From NCBI RefSeq assembly GCF_030268225.1, contig NZ_BSQG01000002.1, positions 434,001 through 498,000 of the forward strand: DNA of 64,000 nt, written 5' to 3'. The first letter of the stretch is position 1; each line of letters opens with the position of its first letter. The DNA comes from Nocardiopsis ansamitocini (GTDB lineage: Bacteria; Actinomycetota; Actinomycetes; Streptosporangiales; Streptosporangiaceae). Position numbers and translations under genes: made by a program. A model generated the notes under the pieces. It saw only the letters and a list, made by a program, of their open reading frames with translations, was not told where the DNA came from and did no database searches. Of this stretch, positions 35,179-43,633 are shown piece by piece.

Positions 35179-37647
35179 CTACCGGGCGGGCTCGGAGTCC
35201 AGCGGGGAGACCCCCGTTATCCGGTGCACGGCGAACCGCCGAACGGCGGCCTTGGTCGCGTCGTAGGCGGTCAGGTATCCACCGTCCACGCTCGCGGGCT
35301 CGACGATGCTGCTGCTGGCGATGCCTTCGGAGTCCAGATAACCGATCCACACCCGGCCGCCGGCCCGCGCCGCCGCGCTGAGCACGGCCAGGGTCGTGGC
35401 GGTGGGGGAGCGCGGCGGTTCGGAGCCGGGGGTGTCGACAGGGTGGCGCACCGCGGTCTCGGCCTCGTCGCCGGCCCGCAGCGCCCGTACCGCAGCCATC
35501 CGCAGTTCCGGGCCGGGAACGGGCGGTCCGGCCAGTTCCGAACCGGCGGCCCGTCCCACGGACCGACGCGCCTGGGGGTGGCTGATCTGCACCGATCCGT
35601 CGACTGCCTCGGGCACCGGGTGGTAGCCGAGTTCGCCCAACCGGTCCAGGAGGATCGGTCGGCTGGCCCTCGACGCGACGACCGTCGGGGCGAGCCCGAA
35701 CAGACCCAGGTCGGTTGCCCGGCGGTCGCTGAGGAGTTCACTGAGAACAGCGGGATCGTCGCAGCGCAGGTAACTGGACGCGGTTCCCACACGCAGTCGG
35801 CCGTGCTGGCGTGCGACATCGGCCACGAGGTAGCGCAACGGCTGGGGCAGCGGCGTGCGCGAGTGCCGTTCCAGCAGCTCGACGAGTTCCTCCGCGCCGC
35901 GCCCGGCATCCAGGGCACGGCGCACCGACGCCGCGCTGAACCGGTAGACGGTCGCCCCGCCGGTGGACTCGACGTCGGCGGCCAGGGCGAGTTCGCGGGC
36001 CAGCGCAGGGACGAGCGGTCCGGGCGCGACCGCGGTCAGATCGCCCTGGAGCAGGAAGTGGTCCAGGGGGACGGGGAGTTCGGCTGCCAACCGGGCAGCC
36101 GTTACGGAATCCGCTGCTCCTGAGGGGGCGGAGGCGAAGGAGTCGGCGGTCGCCTCGGCCGCGACGGTGACGGCGAAGGGCGCGAGGACAAAGCGCCCGG
36201 TCAGTCCAAGCGTCTCGGCCTCGGTCAGTGTGTCGCGCACCAGTTCGTCGAAGGCCGCTCCCTGGCGCCGCGGCCGTAGCCAGGCCAACCGGGCGGACAC
36301 CGTTTCGGGGTCGGGGGCGCACCCCGCGGGCGCACTGGACAGGGCGGCAAGGACGTCCAGGCGCACCTCGGGTGCGAAGCGGCGGTCCAACCCCTCGCCC
36401 AGCACGTTGCGGGACCGGCCGCGTGCGTCCTTGCCCCGACCCAGGCCGGCCGCTCGGGGGGACCGCAGCCAGGCGCCCACCAGCCACAGCCAGCGGCGTG
36501 CCGGATCGCATGCCCGCCAGACGTCGTACTCGACGGTGGGCAGCCACTCCCCGTCCACCTCGCTGCCGGGGGCGATCAGGCCCCCCGCACGGGCGGTCTC
36601 CATGAGTAGGGCAGCCCCGGCCTCGTCGGTGTCCATGAGGTGAGCGGCGCGCTTGAGATCGCGCACCCCCAACCCCCCGTTGCGCAGCACCCCGGGCGGG
36701 TCCGCGGTCCAGGCGTCCAAGAGCTCTTCCAGCGAGCGGAGCACGGTGAACACCTGCCCGGCCGCGGCACGGGTCGCCAGCGCTGCGTCGACGATGGGGC
36801 CGGACACGGGGGGTGGTTCGGCTTCGGTCGGGGAGAAGAGCCGTCCGTCGCGCAGGTGCAGGGCGACCTCGCGGGGCAGGGCGACGGTGTGGTCGTCGGT
36901 GCCGATGATCAGGCCGAGGGCCAGCAGTCGGTCGATGGGGGAGACCGCCGTCGCCAGGCTGGTCTCCCGCTGGGCGTTGGAGACGCTGCCGTGTGCGGGG
37001 CCCCAGGCCATACGGTCCAGGACGGGACGGGCCGCGTCACCGGCCACGGCGAGCAACTCCTCGATGCGGCCGGGGCGGGTGAGGTCGGCGCCGATCCGCT
37101 CGGCGGGCGCTCCGTCGGCGTAGCCGGTGGGCAGGCCCAGATCGGCGGCCAGCCGGTTGAGCCGGTCCAGGGGAAGAGCCCCGATCAGCGCCGTCACCGG
37201 TGGGCCCAGGGCCGCAGGTTCGACGAGGATGTCGCGCAGGATCGCGATCGGTCGCAGCAGGCCCGCGTCGTCCCAGACCAGGGCAGTCGTTCGCAGTTGG
37301 CCGAGGGGTGCGTCCAGTGCGTCGCACGGGACGCCCAAGGCGACGGCGAGCTCTTCGCGACGGGTGCCCTCGGGGGTACCGGAGAAACGTGGATCGCCCA
37401 GCGCCAGCAGCCCCTCCAGGACCTGGAGCCCGAACCGGTCCAGTTGATCCAGCGCGCGCAGCACGGTGGGCTTGGAGGTGGCGCGTGCCGCCAGGGCGGC
37501 GATTCCTGCCGGCACGGGGGCCATGAGGTCGGGGCGTGCCGCGAACAGTGCTGTCAGTTCCGGGTTGGAGAGACTTCGTAACCAGGAGGTATAGGTCAGA
37601 GCGCGCCCCGATTCCAGGCGCGCCGCGGGCCCTGCGTCGTCGGTCAT
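35179..37647 (-). CDS. Helicase C-terminal-domain protein, XPB partner type, with WYL-like tail
   Basis: The 822-residue protein is large, soluble and helical. It resembles M. tuberculosis Rv0862c, which is adjacent to the XPB gene Rv0861c. A segment around residues 450-690 (EVRLDVLAALSSAPAG, PLDHFLLQGDLTAVAPGPL, YRFSAASVRRALDAG, GRLRVGTASSYLRCDD) matches the XPB/Ssl2 helicase-associated C-terminal domain. The last 60 residues (RVWIGYLDSEGIASSSIVEP, GYLTAYDATKAAVRRFAVHR) look like a WYL ligand-sensing module. ATG 37647 was chosen as the first Met. A role in helping XPB-mediated repair is inferred from neighbourhood only. Confidence 0.8.
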   Translation of the reverse strand: MTDDAGPAARLESGRALTYTSWLRSLSNPELTALFAARPDLMAPVPAGIAALAARATSKPTVLRALDQLDRFGLQVLEGLLALGDPRFSGTPEGTRREELAVALGVPCDALDAPLGQLRTTALVWDDAGLLRPIAILRDILVEPAALGPPVTALIGALPLDRLNRLAADLGLPTGYADGAPAERIGADLTRPGRIEELLAVAGDAARPVLDRMAWGPAHGSVSNAQRETSLATAVSPIDRLLALGLIIGTDDHTVALPREVALHLRDGRLFSPTEAEPPPVSGPIVDAALATRAAAGQVFTVLRSLEELLDAWTADPPGVLRNGGLGVRDLKRAAHLMDTDEAGAALLMETARAGGLIAPGSEVDGEWLPTVEYDVWRACDPARRWLWLVGAWLRSPRAAGLGRGKDARGRSRNVLGEGLDRRFAPEVRLDVLAALSSAPAGCAPDPETVSARLAWLRPRRQGAAFDELVRDTLTEAETLGLTGRFVLAPFAVTVAAEATADSFASAPSGAADSVTAARLAAELPVPLDHFLLQGDLTAVAPGPLVPALARELALAADVESTGGATVYRFSAASVRRALDAGRGAEELVELLERHSRTPLPQPLRYLVADVARQHGRLRVGTASSYLRCDDPAVLSELLSDRRATDLGLFGLAPTVVASRASRPILLDRLGELGYHPVPEAVDGSVQISHPQARRSVGRAAGSELAGPPVPGPELRMAAVRALRAGDEAETAVRHPVDTPGSEPPRSPTATTLAVLSAAARAGGRVWIGYLDSEGIASSSIVEPASVDGGYLTAYDATKAAVRRFAVHRITGVSPLDSEPAR

Positions 37648-37772
37648 CGCAACCAACGCTAATCCATACCGGGACCTTCGGGGGGCGCCCGTCCCCGGCC
37701 CCCGGGGCAGGCCCCGCACCCGTCGCGGGGCGCCCACGCCGGGGCCGAGGGCGGACGCAGGGGTCCGTCGAC

Positions 37773-38096
37773 CTAGCCGGGGAAGGTGACGCGGGCCGAG
37801 CGCACGCCGATCAGCGGGGGAATCCACTGGGTCTCGTCGAAGCCGAAGCCGAGGACCTGGCCGGTGCAGTCGGGGCCGCCGTAGAGCAGGTACTCGCCGT
37901 TGTTGCTGGCCTTGGCCAGGGTCACGATGCGCGAGTCCAGTGCGTAGCAGCCGCTGCCTCCTTTGACCTCCTCGTAGCCGGGGAGGGAGTGGACCGCGAA
38001 GGAACCGGTGGCGGCGTTGGCGGGGGCTGCTGAGGCCAGGGTTCCGCCGATCGCGGCCGCGGCCACGAGGGCCACGGCGGTGCTGCGCAGGCGCAT
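37773..38096 (-). CDS. Small secreted protein, unknown function
   Basis: The 107-residue product has a clear signal peptide (MRLRSTAVALVAAAAIGG, cleavage after ANA near residue 28). The mature 78-residue domain has two Cys (SGCYALD and PDCTGQV) likely to form a disulfide, and a strand-rich pattern ending GVRSARVTF that recalls small beta/gamma-crystallin-like secreted proteins of Streptomyces. I cannot name a family with confidence. An inverted repeat, TACTT-A-AAGTA at 38160-38170, lies about 64 bp upstream and may be part of the promoter or an operator. Confidence 0.7.
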   Translation of the reverse strand: MRLRSTAVALVAAAAIGGTLASAAPANAATGSFAVHSLPGYEEVKGGSGCYALDSRIVTLAKASNNGEYLLYGGPDCTGQVLGFGFDETQWIPPLIGVRSARVTFPG

Positions 38097-38159
38097 GGTG
38101 CTCCTTGAATCAGAGTCGGGTTGATCGGGTTGTGCGGGGGATCACTTCCATCCTTTCAG

Positions 38160-38170
38160 TACTTAAAGTA
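38160..38170. promoter_or_regulatory. AT-rich inverted repeat upstream of small secreted protein
   Basis: TACTT, one base, AAGTA is a perfect inverted repeat in an AT-rich patch between two divergent genes. On the minus strand it includes TACTTT, a possible -10 box. Its role is inferred from position only. Confidence 0.3.
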
Positions 38171-38276
38171 GTGGCGCCAGCACTTTGGGTTATGTGGTGG
38201 ATTCCTTTTCGGCGGCCCGCAATTTCTCGCTATCTGTTGGGAGCTCCCATTCCCGGTTGTGCGGCACGATGGCCCA

Positions 38277-39056
38277 ATGACCCCTCGTGCGGAACAGTTG
38301 GTCTTGGAGTACCTCGCCAGGGTCGGCGGTGTCGCGTCCGCTCACCTGCCCCCGACCCGGCGCACCGTCTACCTCTCCGGGCTGCGCGCGCGGATCACCA
38401 AGGACTGCGCCACGGCCGGGGCGACCGAGTCCGAGCAGGTGGCACGCGTCCTGCGTCGGCTCGGCGATCCGGCCGAACTCGTGCTGCGCGAGTGCGGGCC
38501 GCAGGGAGAGGACGTCCCCAAGGAAGAGGTGGAGGAGCCGAGCACCGTCGGTGGTCTCACCCGCCCGGCCGTCTACCGTCGCGACCCCCCGCCCTGGCGC
38601 GGTGGCCCCCGGCGCGGACGGCTGCGTCGGCACGTACCCGCGCGGGGGAGCGGCACGAGTGTCGCCGGCGGGAGGGCACCTGCCGCCAAGAGCACCGCTT
38701 ACTGGATCCTCGCCGGCTCCCGGGCCAATCCGCTCGAAGCCGCGGCAGTGCTGCTCTACCTCGCGAGCGGCCTCTCCGAAGCGGTGGTCTTCCTCTGGCT
38801 GGTCGGTGTGGTGCAGGTGGGATTGAGCCGGGTGTGGAGCACCCGCGACAAGTGGGCGGGCGTCGCCATTCCGCTCCTGGGGACGGTGATGGGAATGGCG
38901 ACCTGGCGGTCCGATGTCGTCTACATCTACATCGACGAGATCATCGGACTGTCCCTCATGGGGCCGGGCCTGGTCGGTATGCGGTTCGCCGCCTTCGTCG
39001 GCGGTTGCTACCTGCTGGTGCGCCTCTCCCGTATCGCCCGCGAGGACGCGTCCTGA
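38277..39056 (+). CDS. HAAS-domain membrane protein
   Basis: From ATG 38277 the protein is 259 residues. The N-terminal 65 residues (EQLVLEYLARVGGVASAHLP, LRARITKDC, VARVLRRLGDPAELVL) match the HAAS signalling domain found next to PadR-type regulators. A basic linker of about 60 residues follows, then a membrane part of three or four helices (NPLEAAAVLLYLASGLSEAV, FLWLVGVVQVGLS, IPLLGTVMGMATW, FAAFVGGCYLLVRL). CACGAT lies 6 bases before the ATG, so translation may be leaderless. There is no PadR gene adjacent. The role is unknown. Confidence 0.65.
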   Translation: MTPRAEQLVLEYLARVGGVASAHLPPTRRTVYLSGLRARITKDCATAGATESEQVARVLRRLGDPAELVLRECGPQGEDVPKEEVEEPSTVGGLTRPAVYRRDPPPWRGGPRRGRLRRHVPARGSGTSVAGGRAPAAKSTAYWILAGSRANPLEAAAVLLYLASGLSEAVVFLWLVGVVQVGLSRVWSTRDKWAGVAIPLLGTVMGMATWRSDVVYIYIDEIIGLSLMGPGLVGMRFAAFVGGCYLLVRLSRIAREDAS

Positions 39057-39604
39057 CGGCGGATCCGCGTGGGTCATCTCCTGGCAAACGCTCGGGAATA
39101 TCGTCGTTGACCTGTGTTTTTTGTGCGTGCGCACCTGTTTCTCTCGGGTGATGATGGCATCAAGTCCCGCCGCCGCTCGTAGGCGGGGCGCGATGGCCGG
39201 CCGGGGCAAACCCGTCATCGGAGGGCCATCTACCGAGACGGTGTCCCGGACCGCTGGGTCCCGTCCCACAACTCCGCAACCAGCGGTGCGCGGGATGCTG
39301 TTGTTGAGGAGGCCCGGGAACACCGTCCCGGGCCTCCTCGTCGTGGGGAGCGCCTGCGTTCGCCGGTCAAACCTGGTTCCCCGGTCCTCTCGCTGGCCGT
39401 TTATGGCCCGGTGTTTTGCGCATTTTTGTAATGATTGGCGGATTTATTAAGTCGCCTGTCCGGAGTGTTCCGCACTAGCCTGAAACAGCCCCGATGCGAT
39501 ACCGGGGCAGGAAGCTCAGCGTCGTGTGAGTCCCTTCGAGGGAGAGCGCGAGCGGGCTTCTTTCGTGTTTCGACGGTTAGCGAGCGAGAGCGAAGAGGTC
39601 ACAC
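39057..39604. other. Intergenic region with orphan hairpin, leader of cold-shock gene
   Basis: No protein gene is convincing in these 548 bp. A perfect 14-bp stem (GAGGAGGCCCGGGA at 39306-39319 with its complement at 39326-39339, loop ACACCG) lies 250 bp after the previous stop; it may end that transcript or a small RNA. From about 39410 to 39450 the sequence is unusually AT-rich (TGTAATGATTGG, GATTTATTAAG), probably the promoter region of the cold-shock gene, which would then have a leader of about 150 bases. Confidence 0.45.
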
Positions 39605-39988
39605 GTGCCCACCGGCAAGGTCAAGTGGTACGACGGGGACAAGGGTTTCGGCTTCCTCACCGATGACGACGGCGGTGATGTCTTCCTGCATTCCTCCGCA
39701 CTCCCAGCCGGCACGACCACCCTGCCCCCGGGGCAGCGGGTCGAGTTCGGCATCGTCCAGGGCCGCAAGGGCGCGCAGGCGCTGCACGCCCGGCTCCTTG
39801 ACGCACCGCCCTCGATCGCCAAGGGGATGCGCAAGAAACCCGAAGAGATGGTTCTGATCGTCGAGGATCTGATCACGCTTCTCGATCGGGCCTCCAACTC
39901 CTATCGTCGTGACCGACATCCCGATCGGCGCGAGGCGGCGAAGATCGCGCAGGCGCTGCGCGTCGTGGCCGATGACCTGGAGGCATAA
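39605..39988 (+). CDS. Cold-shock-domain protein with C-terminal extension
   Basis: The first 65 residues are a cold-shock OB fold: TGKVKWYDGDKGFGFLTDDD contains RNP1 (KGFGFL), and DVFLHSSAL contains RNP2. A 60-residue helical extension follows (EEMVLIVEDLITLLDRASN, EAAKIAQALRVVADDLE). Streptomyces has this same 127-residue type in addition to the short Csp proteins. It binds single-stranded RNA or DNA; the extension's role is unknown. Start GTG 39605. A long leader, probably structured, precedes it and could allow temperature-dependent translation. Confidence 0.9.
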   Translation: MPTGKVKWYDGDKGFGFLTDDDGGDVFLHSSALPAGTTTLPPGQRVEFGIVQGRKGAQALHARLLDAPPSIAKGMRKKPEEMVLIVEDLITLLDRASNSYRRDRHPDRREAAKIAQALRVVADDLEA

Positions 39989-40145
39989 GGCTTCCCGACA
40001 TATGCCGCGGTCCTGTTCCGCGGGCATGGCGCGCCCTGTCGCGCTGTCGTGACAGGGCGTGCGATGCTGCCCCAAGACACGTAACGGTCCTCTATCGATC
40101 GTCAACATGGTCAACTTGGTGCCGGTAATCAGCGAAAATGGAACC

Positions 40146-40997
40146 GTGAGCCGTACCCGTCGTTCTCCCACACCAGATCAGGCATGTATCGAAGCGGAAG
40201 GGCAGGCACGCGCCGCCGCCGCCGAGATCGGGCGCCCGGAGTGGGTTGGTGAACGTATCGAAGCGCAGGTAGAGGGTGATCGCTTGGTCACCCACCTTTT
40301 CGCATGCCTCGATCCCGCCTACCCCGGTTGGCACTACGCCGTCACTGTGGTCCGCGCCTCGCGGGCCAAGCACGTCACGGTCAACGAGTCGGTTCTGCTT
40401 CCCGGCCCCGAGGCCCTGCTCCCGCCCGAGTGGCTTCCCTGGAAGGAGCGGCTGCGCCCGGGCGACCTCGGCGTGGGCGACCTCCTGCCCAGCCCCGAGG
40501 ACGATGAGCGCCTCATGCCCGGCTACGCCCAGGTCTTTGCCGGCAACGAGGCCGACGAGGACGGGCACGACAAGCAGATGGTCTGGGAACTGGGGCTCGG
40601 ACGCGCCCGGGTCCTCTCCGAGTCCGGCCGCGAGGCGGCCGCGGAGCGCTGGTACACCGGAGAGTCCGGTCCCGACAGTCCCATCGCCAATGCCGCACCC
40701 GGCAAGTGTTCGACCTGCGGGTTCATGACCCCGCTGGCCGGTGAGTTCCGTCAGATGTTCGGGGTGTGCGCCAACGAGTTCGCACCCGACGACGGCAAGG
40801 TGGTCTCGCTGGACCACGGCTGCGGAGCCCACTCCGAGGCCGAGGTCCCCGTGACCCAGACCGAACCGCTCACCCCGGTCGTCGACGAGATGGGCTACGA
40901 CGCCCTCGTCTTCGACGAGGAGACCGAGCCGGTCGAGCACGACACCACCGACCGCGAACTCGTCGCCTTGGGTTCCCCCACGGAACCCAAGCCCTGA
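40146..40997 (+). CDS. DUF3027 protein
   Basis: The 283-residue protein is actinobacterial DUF3027. VTHLFACLDPAYPGWHYAVTV, KHVTVNESVLLPG, PPEWLPWKERLRPGDLGVGD and the Cys-containing CSTCGFMTPLAG ... FGVCANEFAPDDGKVVSLDHGCGAHSE segment (quoted in parts) are conserved. The four Cys plus His suggest a zinc-binding module. GTG 40146 was chosen because GAAAAT lies 6 bases upstream with no Shine-Dalgarno, and relatives start at this point; an upstream ATG at 40107 would add 13 residues. The function is unknown. Confidence 0.85.
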   Translation: MSRTRRSPTPDQACIEAEGQARAAAAEIGRPEWVGERIEAQVEGDRLVTHLFACLDPAYPGWHYAVTVVRASRAKHVTVNESVLLPGPEALLPPEWLPWKERLRPGDLGVGDLLPSPEDDERLMPGYAQVFAGNEADEDGHDKQMVWELGLGRARVLSESGREAAAERWYTGESGPDSPIANAAPGKCSTCGFMTPLAGEFRQMFGVCANEFAPDDGKVVSLDHGCGAHSEAEVPVTQTEPLTPVVDEMGYDALVFDEETEPVEHDTTDRELVALGSPTEPKP

Positions 40998-41493
40998 CCG
41001 ACAGGCGACAGCGCACGGGACCGCACCGGCGGCCGAAGCCGGGTGTCCACCGCTTCTCGACGCCCGTGCCCGATTCCGGGACACCCGGACCCGGGTACCC
41101 CTGGACCGGGCGCAGGCAGGGGCTGACCCTGACCGCGTTCCTGCGGTCACCGGTCGAAGCCGACCAGCAGCGTGCGGCCGCCCGCGGCATCCCGCTGGCG
41201 TTGTCGAAGGACGGCACCCCTGCTTTTCGGTCGGGCGTCGCCGCCGGACTCCGCACACGTCGGTGGTCCCACCGGCCCGGCCCGGTTGCCTGGGGTGAAA
41301 GATTCCTCGGGCCTGCCGGGGCGGTGGAAGAACTGCGCTCCCCGCTCTCCTCGCCCCGGACCGAGCACTGCCCCTTTGCGGACCGGCCCTTTCCACCGAG
41401 TCCCCGCCGGGCCGGGGACCGCCCCGGCCCCGATAGAAAACACCCTTTTCCCGGTCCGGGTGCGGCCTGCCCCCGGATCGTAGGGTGGCGCCC
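40998..41493. other. Intergenic region with no recognised gene
   Basis: Nothing recognisable is encoded in these 496 bp. The plus-strand frame through 41120-41350 reads like plausible protein (for example ADQQRAAARGIPLAL) but has no start with a ribosome binding site and no family match, so a decayed gene is possible. TAGGGT at 41481 near the right end belongs to the next gene. Confidence 0.35.
41481..41486 (+). promoter_or_regulatory. Candidate leaderless -10 box for the PPOX oxidoreductase
   Basis: TAGGGT is followed by 7 bases and then GTG 41494. No Shine-Dalgarno is present between them. Confidence 0.55.
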
Positions 41494-41910
41494 GTGACCC
41501 TCGATCCCGACGTGGCCCGTGCCCGGTTCGCCGCGGCGCGGGTCGCCCGCCTGGCGACCGTGTCCGCCGACGGCCGGCCTCATCTCGTGCCCGTCACCTT
41601 TGCTGCCTACGGCCACACGGTCGCCGTCGCAGTCGATCACAAGCCGAAGTCCGGGACCGGTCTCAAACGGCTCGCCAACATCCGGGCCAACCCCGAGGTG
41701 TGCCTGATCGTCGACGAGTACAGCGACGACTGGCACCGCCTCTGGTGGGCCCGCGCCGACGGTGTCGCACGTGTCGAGCACGAGGGAGCGGACCGGGCCG
41801 ACGCCCTCGCCCGGCTCGCCCGGCGCTATCCCCAGTACCGGGAGAATCCGCCGAACGGCGCGGTGATCCTGATCGGGGTCGTCCGATGGCGGGGGTGGTC
41901 CTTCGGCTAG
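41494..41910 (+). CDS. PPOX-class probable F420-dependent oxidoreductase
   Basis: The 138-residue split-barrel flavin/F420 protein matches the TIGR03668 type: RFAAARVARLATVSADGRPHL (in parts RVARLATVS and GRPHLVPVTF), VDHKPKSGTGLKRLANI, NPEVCLIVDEYSDDW, WARADGVARV and RRYPQYRENPP. The family reduces or oxidises substrates with F420H2 or FMN; the substrate is unknown. It starts at GTG 41494 with a leaderless -10 box. An alpha/beta hydrolase gene follows after 80 bp with its own leaderless promoter. Confidence 0.85.
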   Translation: MTLDPDVARARFAAARVARLATVSADGRPHLVPVTFAAYGHTVAVAVDHKPKSGTGLKRLANIRANPEVCLIVDEYSDDWHRLWWARADGVARVEHEGADRADALARLARRYPQYRENPPNGAVILIGVVRWRGWSFG

Positions 41911-41977
41911 GTGCGCCATCGGCACGAGGGCAGCGGAAAAGGGCATAAGGATGTGGAACGTCGTGAACCGGTTCAAG

Positions 41978-41983
41978 TAGCGT
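41978..41983 (+). promoter_or_regulatory. Candidate leaderless -10 box for the alpha/beta hydrolase
   Basis: TAGCGT is followed by 7 bases and then ATG 41991, with no Shine-Dalgarno. Confidence 0.5.
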
Positions 41984-41990
41984 TCTGGGC

Positions 41991-42845
41991 ATGCCGCCTA
42001 CGGAGACCCGTGAACTCACCGATCCCGCTCGCCAGCACGCCGCGCGCAGCGGCCCGCGCCCCGTGCGGCTGCACCTCTGGCGGCCCGCTGGGACCAGGGA
42101 CCCGCGCCCCACCGTGCTGGTGTCCCACGGCACCGGTGGTTCGGCCGGGCAGATGGACTGGTTGGCCGAACCGCTGGCCCGGGCCGGGTTCCTGGTCGCC
42201 GCGGTCGACCACCACGGCAACAACCACGTGGACGGCTACCTCGCCACGCAGTTCGCCGCCCTCTGGGAGCGGGCCCGCGACCTCTCCTTCGTGCTGGACC
42301 ATCTGGCCAGGGGAAACGAACTCGGTCCGGTCGGTGCGGCCGGCTTCTCCGCCGGCGGCTACACCGCAGCCGCGCTGCTGGGCGCCCGGATCAGCGAGGA
42401 ACGCTACCGCGCCATGCTGGACCTGAAGGTTCCCGTCCCGGAGGTCCCCGAGTACCCCGGTCTGATCGGGGAGATCCGCCGGCTCCCCGACGCCGTCCTG
42501 CACTCCTGGCCGATGACGGCTGCCGCCGACTACTCGGACTGGCGGGTGGAGTGCGCCTTCCTGATCTGCCCCGGCGCCGGGCCGTTGATCGACGAGAACA
42601 GCCTGGAACGAATCAACCGCCCCGTCGCCGTGCGCTGGGGCGACGCCGACGACGTCACCGTTCCAGAGGAGAACGCCCGGCACTATGCCCGGTTCATCCC
42701 CGGCACCGACGCCAGGTCGGTCGGGTTCGACGTCGCCCATTACGACTTCCTCGGTTCCGAGCCCCGTGGGGGGAAGATCCGCGTCGAGGTCGCTTCCGAG
42801 GCCGTCGCGTTCTTCACCAGGCACGTCGGCGCCCCGTTCCCCTGA
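41991..42845 (+). CDS. Alpha/beta hydrolase, dienelactone-hydrolase-like
   Basis: The 284-residue protein has PTVLVSHGTGGSAGQMDWLA (oxyanion loop HGTGG), VAAVDHHGNNHVDGY, and the nucleophile elbow GAAGFSAGGYTAA with Ser near residue 115. The acid is in RWGDADDVTVPEEN and the His in FDVAHYDFLG. There is no signal peptide. This layout fits predicted dienelactone-type hydrolases that often resemble platelet-activating-factor acetylhydrolases. The substrate is unknown. Leaderless translation is likely. Confidence 0.8.
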   Translation: MPPTETRELTDPARQHAARSGPRPVRLHLWRPAGTRDPRPTVLVSHGTGGSAGQMDWLAEPLARAGFLVAAVDHHGNNHVDGYLATQFAALWERARDLSFVLDHLARGNELGPVGAAGFSAGGYTAAALLGARISEERYRAMLDLKVPVPEVPEYPGLIGEIRRLPDAVLHSWPMTAAADYSDWRVECAFLICPGAGPLIDENSLERINRPVAVRWGDADDVTVPEENARHYARFIPGTDARSVGFDVAHYDFLGSEPRGGKIRVEVASEAVAFFTRHVGAPFP

Positions 42846-42947
42846 CGGTCACACCTCAGTGGCATGATCCCGATACGGAACCCGGGCGGGTTCTTTGACG
42901 TCGAACGACACGTCCACGAACGCGGTACCACGAGTAGGAGCGACACT

Positions 42948-43613
42948 ATGCGCAGCAACCTGTTCCAGCAGGCCCAGGAGTCCCAGCAGCCGGGGATGAG
43001 CCTGCAGAACCCGCGCATGCTGCGCGTCGGCTTCAACGGCGAGTTCTACGCGCGACAGGGCGCGATGGTCGCCTACCAGGGCAACGTTGACTTCGCCTAC
43101 CAGGGCGCGGGCAGTATCGGCCGAATGTTCAAGAAGGCGTTCACCGGTGAGGGCCTGCCGCTGATGAAGGTCAGCGGGCAGGGCGACGTCTTCCTGGCCC
43201 GCGACGCCTGGGAGATCCACATCATCGACCTGGAGGGCGACTCCGTCACGGTCAGCGGGGAGAACGTCCTCGCCTTCGAGCCCACCCTGGGCTGGGACAT
43301 CCGCCGTGTCGAGGGGGTGGGCATGGTGGCCGGCGGCCTCTTCAACACCGTCTTCACCGGGCACGGGCGTCTCGCTATCGCCTGCCACGGCACCCCCGTT
43401 CTGTTGAACGTCGACCAGCCCACCTTCGTCGACACCGACTCGGCCGTGGCCTGGTCCACTTCGCTGCAGACCAGCGTGCGCAGGACCGCGAAGATGGGCG
43501 CGCTGATCGGCCGGGGCAGTGGTGAGGCGTTCCAGCTCGCCTTCCAGGGGCAGGGCTTCGTCCTGGTCCAGGCGTCCGAGGGCCCGCAGGTCGTCCAGCA
43601 GTCCTCTTCCTGA
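42948..43613 (+). CDS. AIM24-family protein
   Basis: The 221-residue protein starts at ATG 42948 behind TAGGAG. It is a beta-rich TRAP-like/AIM24 domain: MLRVGFNGEFYARQGAMVAY, GSIGRMFKKAFTGEGLPLMKV, GDVFLARDAWEIHII, SVTVSGENVLAFEPTLGWD and FVDTDSAVAWSTSLQTSV. AIM24 proteins in mitochondria affect membrane architecture; the bacterial role is not known. It is convergent with the large sacsin/HSP90-like ATPase gene, 20 bp apart. Confidence 0.85.
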   Translation: MRSNLFQQAQESQQPGMSLQNPRMLRVGFNGEFYARQGAMVAYQGNVDFAYQGAGSIGRMFKKAFTGEGLPLMKVSGQGDVFLARDAWEIHIIDLEGDSVTVSGENVLAFEPTLGWDIRRVEGVGMVAGGLFNTVFTGHGRLAIACHGTPVLLNVDQPTFVDTDSAVAWSTSLQTSVRRTAKMGALIGRGSGEAFQLAFQGQGFVLVQASEGPQVVQQSSS

Positions 43614-43633
43614 CGCGGCCGTCGGGGCGCTGT

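Noticed and set aside
41120..41350. Gene in the 496-bp gap before the PPOX oxidoreductase
   Set aside because: One frame looks protein-like over about 75 codons, but there is no start with a ribosome binding site or leaderless box and no family resemblance.
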